Made by a program: the position numbers and the translations under genes. Positions 10,778 to 19,467 of a stretch of DNA of 64,000 nt are shown here, piece after piece (position 1 is the first letter of the stretch; each line of letters begins with the position of its first letter). The notes under the pieces are model-generated. The model was not told the origin of the DNA and did no database searches. It saw only the letters and a list, made by a program, of their open reading frames with translations. The stretch comes from Algorimicrobium echini (GTDB lineage Bacteria; Bacteroidota; Bacteroidia; Flavobacteriales; Flavobacteriaceae): NCBI RefSeq assembly GCF_900115185.1, contig NZ_FOVN01000002.1, positions 94,335 to 158,334 of the forward strand, given 5' to 3'.

Positions 10778-11749
10778 ATGAAAAAACTAATTATATATTC
10801 TCTTTTCTTAGTATTAGCTCAAGGTTATAGCCAAGAATTAAATTTACCTGTATTTACACAGTATTTGGCTGATAATCCATTTGTTATTTCTCCTACTTAT
10901 GCTGGGATTGGCGATAATTTAAGAATTAGAGTCAACGGCTTAACCCAATGGGTAGGAATAAAAGGCGCTCCAGATAATCAATCTGTTTATGCGGATTTTA
11001 GAATTGCCAATCGTTCAGGAGTTGGAATATCCTTGTATAATGATAGAAATGGACTAACGGTTCAAAAAGGTTTGAAAGCCTCTTTTGCTCACCACCTTAT
11101 TTTAGATTATTACTCGGATCAATTTCTTTCATTTGGGCTTACCTATAATTTAAATAGTTTTAGAATCGATATAGAAGATTTTGAAACCAATTATGAGTCG
11201 CCTATAATCGATCCTCGCGTAACGGACGATAGATCTATTTCAAACAATAATTTTGATGTAGGGGTTTTATATAGAAATAAAGGATTCTATTTCAGTCTAA
11301 ACGTTAATAATATCTTGCCAAAAGATATTGATAATTTTACAGGCATTGAACCAGATTTACTTTTAAACTATCAAATATATTCTGGATTAGTAATTAAAAA
11401 CAAAACCAATAAATTATTAGAAATTGAACCTTCTGTATTCTTTCAATATTTTGATAGCGATGATCGTTCTAGTACAGATTTAAACATTAAAATTAGAAAA
11501 TTGGATAAACGTGATGATTATTTTTGGGGTGGTATATCTTACCGCTTTCTTAATGATCAATTTTTTAATCCTCTTAATCTAGGGCCTATGGCAGGAATAA
11601 AGAAATCTAATTTTTATTTTGCTTATGCGTATCAATTTACCATTAATGATTTGGCAGGATATAATTCTGGAACGCATATGATAACCATTGGATTTGATTT
11701 CTTTCAAGGAATTAGTAATTGCTCCTGTGCACAGTCGCTATTGCGATAA
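10778..11749 (+). CDS. PorP/SprF family T9SS outer-membrane protein
   Basis: 323 residues with a signal peptide ending around GYSQELNLP, then the family hallmarks: QYLADNPFVISPTYAGI near the N-terminus, a TQWVGIKGAP-like segment, and repeated amphipathic beta strands ending in an aromatic-rich barrel pattern. PorP/SprF proteins are outer-membrane beta barrels that pair with type-B cargo and attach it to the T9SS or gliding machinery. The position 36 nt after the SprB-like gene supports a dedicated partner role. The length is typical of the family. Confidence 0.93.
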   Translation: MKKLIIYSLFLVLAQGYSQELNLPVFTQYLADNPFVISPTYAGIGDNLRIRVNGLTQWVGIKGAPDNQSVYADFRIANRSGVGISLYNDRNGLTVQKGLKASFAHHLILDYYSDQFLSFGLTYNLNSFRIDIEDFETNYESPIIDPRVTDDRSISNNNFDVGVLYRNKGFYFSLNVNNILPKDIDNFTGIEPDLLLNYQIYSGLVIKNKTNKLLEIEPSVFFQYFDSDDRSSTDLNIKIRKLDKRDDYFWGGISYRFLNDQFFNPLNLGPMAGIKKSNFYFAYAYQFTINDLAGYNSGTHMITIGFDFFQGISNCSCAQSLLR

Positions 11750-11810
11750 TGTACTATCATTGTCTATAACTAACGAACAGTTTTATGATGATAAGGTAAG
11801 TTGAAGAGAA

Positions 11811-11855
11811 AATGATAATTGTCATTTTAAATATGCGTTTCAAATAGTATCTTTA
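11811..11855 (+). promoter_or_regulatory. usp promoter: palindrome plus -7 element
   Basis: A 16-bp imperfect palindrome AATGATAATTGTCATT at 11811-11826 is followed after exactly 21 nt by TATCTTTA at 11848-11855, a near match to the Bacteroidota -7 element TAnnTTTG. No TTG -33 box is present, consistent with an activator-dependent promoter. The spacing is identical to three other promoters in the window (20798-20843, 21550-21594, 23354-23398). The half-site TGAT is more Fnr-like than theirs. Confidence 0.6.
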
Positions 11856-11877
11856 GTTTTTAAAACTGAAGACAACC

Positions 11878-12720
11878 ATGAGGCAAATTTTATTGACAAC
11901 CGATTTTTCTGAAAATTCCATACATGCTATGAAGTATGCCTTGGAATTATTCACTTATGCAGAATGTAATTTTCAGGTGTTGCATGTAGTAAAGTCTTCA
12001 ACGTTTATTTCTGATGACCTTATGCAGAGTAAACCAACTGAATCTATTTACAGTGAGTTAATTTCAGATGCTAAAACACAATTAGAATCGCTAATAAAAA
12101 CTTTAAAAAACCAGTATAATAATTTATTACATACGTTTGAACTTATTGTAGACTATGATAATTTAATTGGAGCTATTAATCAAACCGTAGAGCTCCATCA
12201 AATAGATTTAATTATTATGGGAACGAAAGGAGTAACCAATTTGGAGAAACTTATTTTTGGTAGTAATACCTTACGAGTTTTTCAACGTTGTCATGTTTCG
12301 GTTTTAGCTATTCCTTTTAATTGCCCGATAAAACAAATAAAAAAGGTTCTTTTTACTTCAAAATATCAAACTACATACAAGTTAAAAGATTTAAAAATAC
12401 TAATCGATTTGGCCGAGCATTACGATTATAAAATTGATATTCTACATATTAATGAATCTGAATCGATGGATTCCAAACAACAGCTCATACAACAAGAGTT
12501 GGATTTATTCTTTAGAAATATCAACCATGAATTTGTTATGAAATCTGAAAATGTGTATTTGAAAACTGTTTTAGAATACATTAACGCCCATAATATTGAG
12601 TTATTCAGTATGATGCGGAAACAACATTCGTTTTTAGAGCATTTATTCTTAAACCATAAAACGGAACAAATTGCATATCATGTTAATATACCTTTTTTAA
12701 TGTTGGCCTACAGCAATTAG
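11878..12720 (+). CDS. Universal stress protein, tandem UspA domains
   Basis: 280 residues made of two UspA-type alpha/beta halves. The first half (1-~147) keeps the ATP-binding signature G-x2-G-x9-G-S at G115, G118, G128 and S129. The second half has lost it, so it may be structural. UspA proteins are cytoplasmic nucleotide-binding stress proteins; the precise role varies. The gene is monocistronic, with a probable activator-controlled promoter immediately upstream. Its neighbours (NhaA, efflux pump, flavoprotein) fit a stress module. Confidence 0.88.
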   Translation: MRQILLTTDFSENSIHAMKYALELFTYAECNFQVLHVVKSSTFISDDLMQSKPTESIYSELISDAKTQLESLIKTLKNQYNNLLHTFELIVDYDNLIGAINQTVELHQIDLIIMGTKGVTNLEKLIFGSNTLRVFQRCHVSVLAIPFNCPIKQIKKVLFTSKYQTTYKLKDLKILIDLAEHYDYKIDILHINESESMDSKQQLIQQELDLFFRNINHEFVMKSENVYLKTVLEYINAHNIELFSMMRKQHSFLEHLFLNHKTEQIAYHVNIPFLMLAYSN

Positions 12721-12796
12721 TTGTCTAGTAAAATGTGTTGAGTCTTATTTTAACAAGTAAAAGTAATTTCGTTTAAAAAAGGAGGCTTTACGGCTC

Positions 12797-12818
12797 ATAT
12801 GATAATTTAACATCATAT
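12797..12818. promoter_or_regulatory. Inverted repeat upstream of nhaA
   Basis: ATATGAT (12797-12803) and ATCATAT (12812-12818) form a perfect 7-bp inverted repeat with an 8-nt spacer, about 53 nt before the nhaA -7 element. It could be an operator or a weak hairpin. No T-run follows, so it is not a terminator. Confidence 0.35.
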
Positions 12819-12870
12819 TTGCTAGTTTGGCAAAAACACTATTTTACTTTTAAACCTAGGCCTAATCCCT

Positions 12871-12878
12871 TATCTTTG
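12871..12878 (+). promoter_or_regulatory. nhaA promoter -7 element
   Basis: TATCTTTG matches the Bacteroidota -7 consensus TAnnTTTG exactly and lies 22 nt before the nhaA start codon. No clear TTG -33 box is seen at the usual spacing. Confidence 0.5.
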
Positions 12879-12900
12879 GAAATCTAATATTGATAAATAT

Positions 12901-14205
12901 ATGATAAAACAGGTACTACTAACACCATTCCAAAAGTTTGTTAAAATAGAAAGTTTTAGTGGTCTTTTACTTCTACTAGCTACTTTAGTTGCGCTCATTT
13001 GGGCTAATTCAGGATACAGTTCTAGCTATCAGCAACTTTGGCAATACGATATTGGAATTATAACACAAGGATTTGAGTTTAAAAAACCATTAATACTTTG
13101 GATAAACGATGGTTTAATGGCCATATTTTTCTTTTTAATTGGTCTTGAAATTAAACGAGAATTGCTAATTGGGGAATTAAATTCCATGAAAAAAATTGCT
13201 TTTCCTTTATTTGGTGCTCTAGGTGGTATGATTGTTCCTGTCGTTTTTTTCTTAATACTTAATCAGAATCCAGATACTTTTAAAGGTTGGGGAGTGCCAA
13301 TGGCTACTGATATAGCTTTTTCGTTAGCTGTATTAAATGTATTAGGAAAACGTGTGCCTTTAAGTTTAAAAATATTTTTAACAGCTTTTGCTATTGTTGA
13401 TGATATTGGAGCTGTTTTAGTGATTGCTATATTTTATAGTGGCGCCATTAATACCACACTACTTTTAATAGCCGCAGCCTTACTTGCTTTGCTTTATTTT
13501 GCATCCTTTAAAGGCTTTTATTCCAAGTTCTTTTTATTTTTTATTGGTATTATTGTTTGGTTTTTGTTTTTAAAATCTGGTGTTCATCCTACAGTTGCAG
13601 GTATTCTTTTAGCATTTTCGGTACCTGTTAGACAGCGTATTTACACAGAAACGTTCTTAAATAATTTGGAAGATATTTACAATAAAATAAAGCAATCTAG
13701 TGTACTTAAAAAACCTATTTTATCAAGAGAACAGATTGAACATATTGACTCTTTAGAAGACTGGTCTAATAAATTTCAATCGCCATTACAACATTTAGAA
13801 CATAGTCTTCACGGTTGGGTGGCTTATTTTATAATCCCTGTTTTTGCTTTAGCAAATGCAGGTGTAATGATTAGTAGTGATGCAGAGATGGATGTAGCAC
13901 TAACAACCAATATCATTATTTGTTTGGTATTAGGAAAAGGTATTGGTATTCCTATGGTTGTTTTATTAGCTAAAAAAATAAAATTAGTTAGTATTCCCGA
14001 AAATATTAGTAACATTCAAATTATAGGTGTTTCATTTTTAGCCGGAATTGGTTTTACCATGGCTATTTTTATTGCAAGTTTAGCTTTTGGATCAACACCT
14101 GAGTATATTGACTCTGCTAAAATTGGAATATTACTAGCATCCTTAATTTCTGCAGTTCTTGGGTATTTAATTTTACGATTCAGCCCTCCAAGAAAAATAG
14201 TTTAA
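12901..14205 (+). CDS. nhaA: Na+/H+ antiporter NhaA
   Basis: 434 residues with about twelve hydrophobic segments. The family's ion-binding acids are present: D137 in MATDIAFSLAVL (equivalent to E. coli D133) and the pair D167-D168 in AIVDDIGAVL (equivalent to D163-D164). The C-terminal SFLAGIGFTMAIFIASLAF segment is also typical. NhaA exchanges cytoplasmic Na+ for external H+ and protects against salt and alkali. A hydrophilic insert of ~55 residues (about 248-305) makes it longer than the E. coli protein. It is a single-gene unit between its own -7 element and a strong terminator. Confidence 0.96.
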   Translation: MIKQVLLTPFQKFVKIESFSGLLLLLATLVALIWANSGYSSSYQQLWQYDIGIITQGFEFKKPLILWINDGLMAIFFFLIGLEIKRELLIGELNSMKKIAFPLFGALGGMIVPVVFFLILNQNPDTFKGWGVPMATDIAFSLAVLNVLGKRVPLSLKIFLTAFAIVDDIGAVLVIAIFYSGAINTTLLLIAAALLALLYFASFKGFYSKFFLFFIGIIVWFLFLKSGVHPTVAGILLAFSVPVRQRIYTETFLNNLEDIYNKIKQSSVLKKPILSREQIEHIDSLEDWSNKFQSPLQHLEHSLHGWVAYFIIPVFALANAGVMISSDAEMDVALTTNIIICLVLGKGIGIPMVVLLAKKIKLVSIPENISNIQIIGVSFLAGIGFTMAIFIASLAFGSTPEYIDSAKIGILLASLISAVLGYLILRFSPPRKIV

Positions 14206-14230
14206 AATCATATATTAACACTAGAATTAA

Positions 14231-14270
14231 AAAAATCGTAATGAATACAATTTTCTTCATTACGATTTTT
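14231..14270. terminator. Bidirectional terminator after nhaA
   Basis: A perfect 15-bp stem (14231-14245 pairs with 14256-14270) with a 10-nt loop is flanked by A-runs and T-runs on both sides. It separates the convergent nhaA (+) and the DUF2892 end of the efflux operon (-). Confidence 0.9.
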
Positions 14271-14277
14271 TTGTAAA

Positions 14278-14514
14278 CTAATTTGAACGGTTTTTATTAA
14301 TATTTGGAACTGAACAACCAGACGTTTCTCCTTTTTTTACTCCTAACTTCTGTAAGATAGTTTCTAATAAACACCATTTTGTAAAGGCAGATTGAATTAA
14401 ATTTACACCTATAAAAACTGTAAACCACATCCAGTTAGGGTTTACATAAACGGTTAATAGCACACTTAATAGTACCATGAAACCAACAATAACTCTAAAA
14501 TAAGTATTTAACAT
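14278..14514 (-). CDS. DUF2892-type small membrane protein
   Basis: 78 residues from the ATG at 14514. A longer frame with a TTG at 14559 would overlap the upstream gene and is disfavoured. Two hydrophobic helices (VIVGFMVLLSVLLTVYV and WFTVFIGVNLIQSAF) are followed by a cytoplasmic tail with WCLLETILQKLG and a C-terminal GCSVP. This is the YgaP-like DUF2892 transmembrane fold, often found near sulfur-transfer and thiol-redox genes in bacteria (family knowledge). It is the last gene of the efflux operon, 16 nt after the PII-like gene. Function here is unknown; a link to sulfur or thiol stress is inference from neighbours. Confidence 0.75.
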   Translation of the reverse strand: MLNTYFRVIVGFMVLLSVLLTVYVNPNWMWFTVFIGVNLIQSAFTKWCLLETILQKLGVKKGETSGCSVPNINKNRSN

Positions 14515-14530
14515 ATTATTAATTTTAAGA

Positions 14531-14836
14531 TTATATAAATTTTTCAATAGGAACAACAACCGCTTTTATAGGGTTGTAGGTTTCTAAATTTGAATTAAAT
14601 TCTTTTATTAAATTGAATAAACCATCAATTCGTGATTCATCTGTAAAAGAAAAAAATAAAGCAGACTCATTGCCACCACTTACTGCAGGAAACCAGCTGG
14701 AGGTTGAAAGCAAACTGGGTGCACTTTTGTGACCATCAATATCAGAACTACTAAAATTTTCTATGTTAGCTTTCTTGAAGAGTTTCAATACATCTTTTTG
14801 AAATTCTTCTACGGCCGTTACTATAACTAATTTCAT
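14531..14836 (-). CDS. PII-like small protein
   Basis: 101 residues with a predicted beta-alpha-beta ferredoxin-like pattern: MKLVIVTAVEEFQKDVLKLF at the start, a variable middle loop, and an ending KAVVVPIEKFI. The pattern is that of P-II/CutA-like trimeric proteins. The middle lacks a canonical PII T-loop with a uridylylatable Tyr, so it is not GlnB. It lies 72 nt downstream of the RND pump gene and 16 nt before DUF2892. Small PII-like proteins next to metal or drug efflux pumps are known in other bacteria, so a sensory or regulatory role for the pump is plausible but unproven. Confidence 0.6.
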   Translation of the reverse strand: MKLVIVTAVEEFQKDVLKLFKKANIENFSSSDIDGHKSAPSLLSTSSWFPAVSGGNESALFFSFTDESRIDGLFNLIKEFNSNLETYNPIKAVVVPIEKFI

Positions 14837-14908
14837 TTGAATAAAGTTTTATTGTTTTCTGGTAATTTTTTGTAAATCCCAATAACAGTCAGGATTCTCC
14901 ATCTGTAT

Positions 14909-17900
14909 TTATTTATAATTTTTCTTTTCTATCATGTAATAAACCAATGGTACAACTAATAATGTTAATACTGTAGAAACAATAGTTCCGCCCATTAATG
15001 ATATGGCTAAACCTTGAAAAATAGGATCAAATAATATCACGAAAGCACCGATTACAACCGTTCCAGCTGTAAGTAAAATAGGAGTGGTTCTTACAGCACC
15101 AGCTTCAATGGCTGCTTGTTTTAACGGAATACCTTCAGCAGTTCGTAGGTTAATAAAATCTATTAATAATACCGAATTTCGAACCATAATACCTGCTAAA
15201 GCAATCATACCAATAAATGAAGTTGCCGTGAAAAATGCACCCATCATCCAATGACCTAATATTATTCCTATAAGAGATAATGGAATAGCAACCATCATAA
15301 CTATTGGTGCTTTAAAGTTTTGAAACCAACCTACTATTAAAATGTAAATAAGAATGATAGCCCCTAAAAATGCAATGCCTAAATCTCTAAATACTTCCAA
15401 AGTAATTTGCCATTCACCATCCCATTTTACAGTATAATTATCTTCAAAATCGGGTTGCCCTAAATACATTTCGTTCAATTCGTAACCTGCTGGTAATGAA
15501 ATGGTTTTTAACTTATCTTCCATGCCCAAAATAGCATACGCAGGACTTTCTAATTCTCCCGCCATATCTGCAAGAACATAGACCACACGTTTTTGATTTT
15601 TACGATAAATACTTTTTGCGGATGTGGTTTTATTAATGGTAACTAAATCTGCAATAGGTACCATATTTCCTTGTTTAGATCTGACTTTTAATTGCGAAAT
15701 ATCCAAAATAGTAGATTTTTCCTTTTCATCTAAAGCTAATACTAAACCTACTTGATTGCTGGCATCTTCATCATATAACGTGGTTATGGTTCCATTTGAT
15801 AATGCTATGTTCATGGTATGGGAAATTTGTTGAGGTGCCACACCATATAGCATAGCTTTTTCCTTATTAATATCAAACTGATATTCTGTTTGATCACTTT
15901 CAGTCATCCAATCTACATCCACAACATCATCCGTATTATTTAGGATGGTTTGAATATTTTCAGCAATTTTAATCTGCTCATGATAATCAGGACCATATAC
16001 TTCAGCTACAATTGTAGACAACACAGGAGGTCCTGGAGGTACTTCTACTAATTTCACGTTGGCGTTGTATTTTAATGCAATCTTTTGAATGTCTGGACGC
16101 AATTGTTTTGCAATGTCGTGACTTTGTTCTGATCGTTCACCTTTGTCAATTAAGTTTACTTGAATATCTGCCATATTGCTACCTCCACGTAAATCATAAT
16201 GTCTTACCAAACCATTAAATGTTATTGGAGCAGAGGTGCCCACATAATTTTGATAGTTTACCACTTCTGGACGTGTGGATAAATATTGAGATATTTCTTG
16301 AGCTACCACAGCAGTCCGCTCTAAAGTAGTGCCTTCAGGCATGTCAATAACCACCTGAAATTCATTTTTATTATCAAAAGGTAACATTTTAACTGCTACG
16401 GAATTAGTAAAGAATAACATCATTGTTGCTAAAAGCAAAGCAAACGTACCACCTAAAAACAACCAGCGTTTAGCTTTATTTTCCATAAGTGGTCGTTCAA
16501 ATTTGTTATAGAGTCGGTATATTAGAGATTCCTCAATTGGTTTTTCAATTTTTTCAGGTTTTACTGTTCCATTTAAGATGGTAGATTTTTCTTTTTCACG
16601 TAAGAAAATATAACCTAAATAAGGTGTGATGGTTAAGGCTACAAATAACGATAAAATCATAGCAATGGAGGCGCCAATTGGCATAGGAGCCATATAGGGC
16701 CCCATTAATCCAGAGACAAAAGCCATAGGTAAAACAGATGCTATAACAGTAAATGTTGCTAGAATAGTTGGGTTTCCAACCTCGTTTATGGCATATAAAG
16801 CAGCTTGTTTAAAAGGAAGGCGTTTCATTTTAAAATGCCTATGCATATTTTCTGCAATAATAATGGAGTCGTCCACAACTATTCCTGTTACAAAAACCAA
16901 AGCAAAAAGCGTAATTCGGTTTAATGTATAATCCAACATATAATAGCTTAATAATGTTAATGCAAAGGTAATAGGCACCGATAAAAACACTACCAATCCA
17001 CCACGCCATCCCATAGCTAGCATGACTACAAATGTTACAGCAATAATAGAACCTATTAAATGCAGTAATAATTCAGATACTTTATGAGACGCCGTCTCAC
17101 CATAATTTCTTGTAATTTCAACATGGACATCATCAGGAATTAAAGTGGTTCGTAAATGGTCTACTTTATCAATTATAACTTCAGCAATTTTCATGGCATC
17201 AGCACCTTTTCTTTTGGCAACTGAAATGGTAACTGCAGGGTATTCTGATTTGTAATCGGATGCTTTTACACTACCTTTACCAAAACCTAAACTCACATAG
17301 TTTTGGGGTACTTCTGGACCATCAATAATTGTAGCTATTTGCTTTAAGTAAATGGGCTGATTCTGATGTACACCAACTACCAAATTCTCAACATCTGTAG
17401 CAGATTTTAAAAACGTACCTGTTTTTATTAAAAATTCGGTGTCATTTTTATCAAAACTTCCAGCGCTTAATTGCGTGTTATTGGCTTTAATCAGCTCTGA
17501 AACTGACAAGAAATCCAATCCACTTGCAGCCAATTTATCACTATCCAAAACAACACGTAACTGCCGATTCCTCCCACCAATTTTATAGGTAATAGCAACA
17601 TCATTTACTTTTTTAATTTCGGCCTCTAATTCTTGAGCCATTTGGCTTAATTGGAAATCGTCGTAATTTTCACTCCATAAAGTCAAACCTAACATGGGAA
17701 CATCATCAATAGCACGTGTTTTTACCAATGGAAATGTTACTCCAGCTGGCATTTGATCCATGTGCTTATTAATTTCGTTGTATAACTTAACAAAACTACG
17801 CTCAATATCTTCACCTACGTAAAACTGAACAATAACCATCCCTTGTTCTTTCATGGACGTAGAATATACATATTCCACACCTTTGATATTCGAAATTAAT

Positions 17901-18121
17901 TGCTCTAAAGGTTTAATAACTCGCGATTCCACTTCTGTTGGACTAGCTCCTGGATATCCCACAAAAATATCTGCCATAGGGACATCTATTTGTGGCTCTT
18001 CTTCACGCGGAATTAAAAACGAACTATAAACACCAACTACCATGAATACAATCATTAACAGCACTGTTAATTTAGATTGCATAAATACTTTGGCTATTTT
18101 TCCTGCGATACCTTCTTTCAT
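14909..18121 (-). CDS. RND efflux pump permease (AcrB/HAE-like)
   Basis: 1070 residues, the normal RND size. An N-terminal membrane helix (KLTVLLMIVFMVVGVYSSF) precedes the first large periplasmic loop. The central membrane block contains FVTGIVVDDSIIIAENM, whose Asp pair matches the proton-relay acids of AcrB. The second half repeats the pattern and ends with FIGMIALAGIMVRNSVLLIDF and VVPLVYYMIEKK. This is the inner-membrane motor of a tripartite pump with the TolC and fusion proteins encoded just upstream on the same strand. The Asp pair favours the drug/organic-compound (HAE) type over the CusA heavy-metal type, but substrate is not predictable. Confidence 0.95.
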   Translation of the reverse strand: MKEGIAGKIAKVFMQSKLTVLLMIVFMVVGVYSSFLIPREEEPQIDVPMADIFVGYPGASPTEVESRVIKPLEQLISNIKGVEYVYSTSMKEQGMVIVQFYVGEDIERSFVKLYNEINKHMDQMPAGVTFPLVKTRAIDDVPMLGLTLWSENYDDFQLSQMAQELEAEIKKVNDVAITYKIGGRNRQLRVVLDSDKLAASGLDFLSVSELIKANNTQLSAGSFDKNDTEFLIKTGTFLKSATDVENLVVGVHQNQPIYLKQIATIIDGPEVPQNYVSLGFGKGSVKASDYKSEYPAVTISVAKRKGADAMKIAEVIIDKVDHLRTTLIPDDVHVEITRNYGETASHKVSELLLHLIGSIIAVTFVVMLAMGWRGGLVVFLSVPITFALTLLSYYMLDYTLNRITLFALVFVTGIVVDDSIIIAENMHRHFKMKRLPFKQAALYAINEVGNPTILATFTVIASVLPMAFVSGLMGPYMAPMPIGASIAMILSLFVALTITPYLGYIFLREKEKSTILNGTVKPEKIEKPIEESLIYRLYNKFERPLMENKAKRWLFLGGTFALLLATMMLFFTNSVAVKMLPFDNKNEFQVVIDMPEGTTLERTAVVAQEISQYLSTRPEVVNYQNYVGTSAPITFNGLVRHYDLRGGSNMADIQVNLIDKGERSEQSHDIAKQLRPDIQKIALKYNANVKLVEVPPGPPVLSTIVAEVYGPDYHEQIKIAENIQTILNNTDDVVDVDWMTESDQTEYQFDINKEKAMLYGVAPQQISHTMNIALSNGTITTLYDEDASNQVGLVLALDEKEKSTILDISQLKVRSKQGNMVPIADLVTINKTTSAKSIYRKNQKRVVYVLADMAGELESPAYAILGMEDKLKTISLPAGYELNEMYLGQPDFEDNYTVKWDGEWQITLEVFRDLGIAFLGAIILIYILIVGWFQNFKAPIVMMVAIPLSLIGIILGHWMMGAFFTATSFIGMIALAGIMVRNSVLLIDFINLRTAEGIPLKQAAIEAGAVRTTPILLTAGTVVIGAFVILFDPIFQGLAISLMGGTIVSTVLTLLVVPLVYYMIEKKNYK

Positions 18122-18135
18122 ATCTTATTATATTT

Positions 18136-18219
18136 GGGCGTTTTAACAGGCTATTCGCTTCAATCTTTTTTTGCCATATATGGCAGCAAAAAAAGGATTT
18201 TCACTACTATCCCTAACGC
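18136..18219. repeat. REP-like palindromic element inside the efflux operon
   Basis: The gap between the fusion-protein and pump genes holds a perfect 14-bp palindrome TGCCATATATGGCA (18172-18185), flanked by a T7 run on the left and an A7 run on the right that extend the symmetry. The outer ends carry GCGTT (18138-18142) and AACGC (18215-18219) as short inverted repeats. The whole ~84-bp unit resembles interspersed palindromic repeats I recall from flavobacterial genomes. Only one copy is visible here, so repeat status is inference. Confidence 0.5.
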
Positions 18220-18297
18220 AATACGTTTTGTTTAATTTATCTTTTTTAATAACTACAACATTTTCAAAACTTGGTGAATACTGAAAACACTAACTGC

Positions 18298-19386
18298 CTA
18301 CTGAATGTTAATTTTTGCTCCATTAAAAAGCTTTCCTTCAGCAGAAAAAATGTATGTTTCGTCTGTATTTAAACCAGATAGAACTTCAACTTGATTGCCA
18401 TAAGTTCTTCCCAAACGTAACCAACGTAATAAGGCTGTGTTACTCTGACTAACTGTATATACACCAGAAAGCTGTCCGTTTGTAATAATGGCTTCGGTTG
18501 GAATTAAAACTACGTTTGTTTCTGCTTGTTTTTCTACAGGAAACTGTACTGTAACATACATACCTGATAGAATTTTTGCGTCTGTTTTTGCCAAGCTTAT
18601 TTTTACAAAATATTGTCCACCAGTGTTTTTTGCTGATGTACTAATTTCTTGAACCGTTCCTTGTAGGGTTTTATTTATAGACTTCACTAATACACGAACT
18701 TCTGAATGTTGCTGTATTTGTGAGATTTCTGTTTCAGGAACCATAGCTATTACCTCAAAATTTCCAGGATGCTCCATACTAATTAATGGCATACCAGGAT
18801 TAGCCATATCGCCTGTTTTAATATTTTTACTGGTTATTATCCCACTGAATGGAGCAGAAATATTACTATAAGCAAATTGGGCATTTATTTCGTTTTTCAT
18901 TTGTTTAGCAGCTTCTAAACGTGCTTTAGCCATTTCAAAATTAGCGGTTATGTCGTCCATCTCTTTTTGAGAAGCACTATTGTCCGCTAATAAATTTTTA
19001 AATCGGGTGTAATCTTTTTTTGCATTAGTAAATGCGGCTGTTGCTTCTGTAATGTTAGCGGTTATTTGTGCTTTTTTAGCTTGCAAGTCTGCATTATTTA
19101 TAGAAACTAATAATTGACCTTTATCAACCTTATCACCAACATTTACATGAACTTTATTTACAAAACCCATCATTCTGGTGCTCAATTCGACACTGTTTTC
19201 TGCTTGTATTTTTCCACTTACAGATAAAAAAGGATTGTTGCTATTAGCTGTAACTTGTCTTGTTTTTACAGAAATTACAGGTGTGTTGTTTGTAGTTGCT
19301 TTTTGGTCTTCATTTCCGCAGTTGGTAAAGAAAAGTACTGTTATAATTAACGTTAGGAGATATGTATATTTTTTCATAGTATTCAT
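18298..19386 (-). CDS. RND periplasmic adaptor (membrane fusion lipoprotein)
   Basis: 362 residues. A lipoprotein signal peptide ends at LFFTNC-G, with the Cys as the lipidation site. A biotinyl-lipoyl-like half motif (VHVNVGDKVDKGQLLVSI) leads into an alpha-hairpin rich in Ala, Lys and Glu, then the second half motif (APFSGIITSKNIKTGDMANPG) and beta-barrel and membrane-proximal domains. This is the HlyD/AcrA family that bridges the inner-membrane pump and TolC. It is 81 nt downstream of the TolC gene. A second in-frame ATG at 19377 is an equally likely start. Confidence 0.93.
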   Translation of the reverse strand: MNTMKKYTYLLTLIITVLFFTNCGNEDQKATTNNTPVISVKTRQVTANSNNPFLSVSGKIQAENSVELSTRMMGFVNKVHVNVGDKVDKGQLLVSINNADLQAKKAQITANITEATAAFTNAKKDYTRFKNLLADNSASQKEMDDITANFEMAKARLEAAKQMKNEINAQFAYSNISAPFSGIITSKNIKTGDMANPGMPLISMEHPGNFEVIAMVPETEISQIQQHSEVRVLVKSINKTLQGTVQEISTSAKNTGGQYFVKISLAKTDAKILSGMYVTVQFPVEKQAETNVVLIPTEAIITNGQLSGVYTVSQSNTALLRWLRLGRTYGNQVEVLSGLNTDETYIFSAEGKLFNGAKINIQ

Positions 19387-19467
19387 TTTTTATTTTAATT
19401 ACTACAAGGTTTTAAACTTTGTAGAGAAATTATAGTTGCATTTTTACGGATTACTGTAAATTAATTT

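Noticed and set aside
12834-12849. Possible fifth Crp/Fnr-like site 21 nt before the nhaA -7 element
   Set aside because: The sequence at the expected position reads AAACACTATTTTACTT, is not palindromic, and matches the half-site only when shifted by one base.
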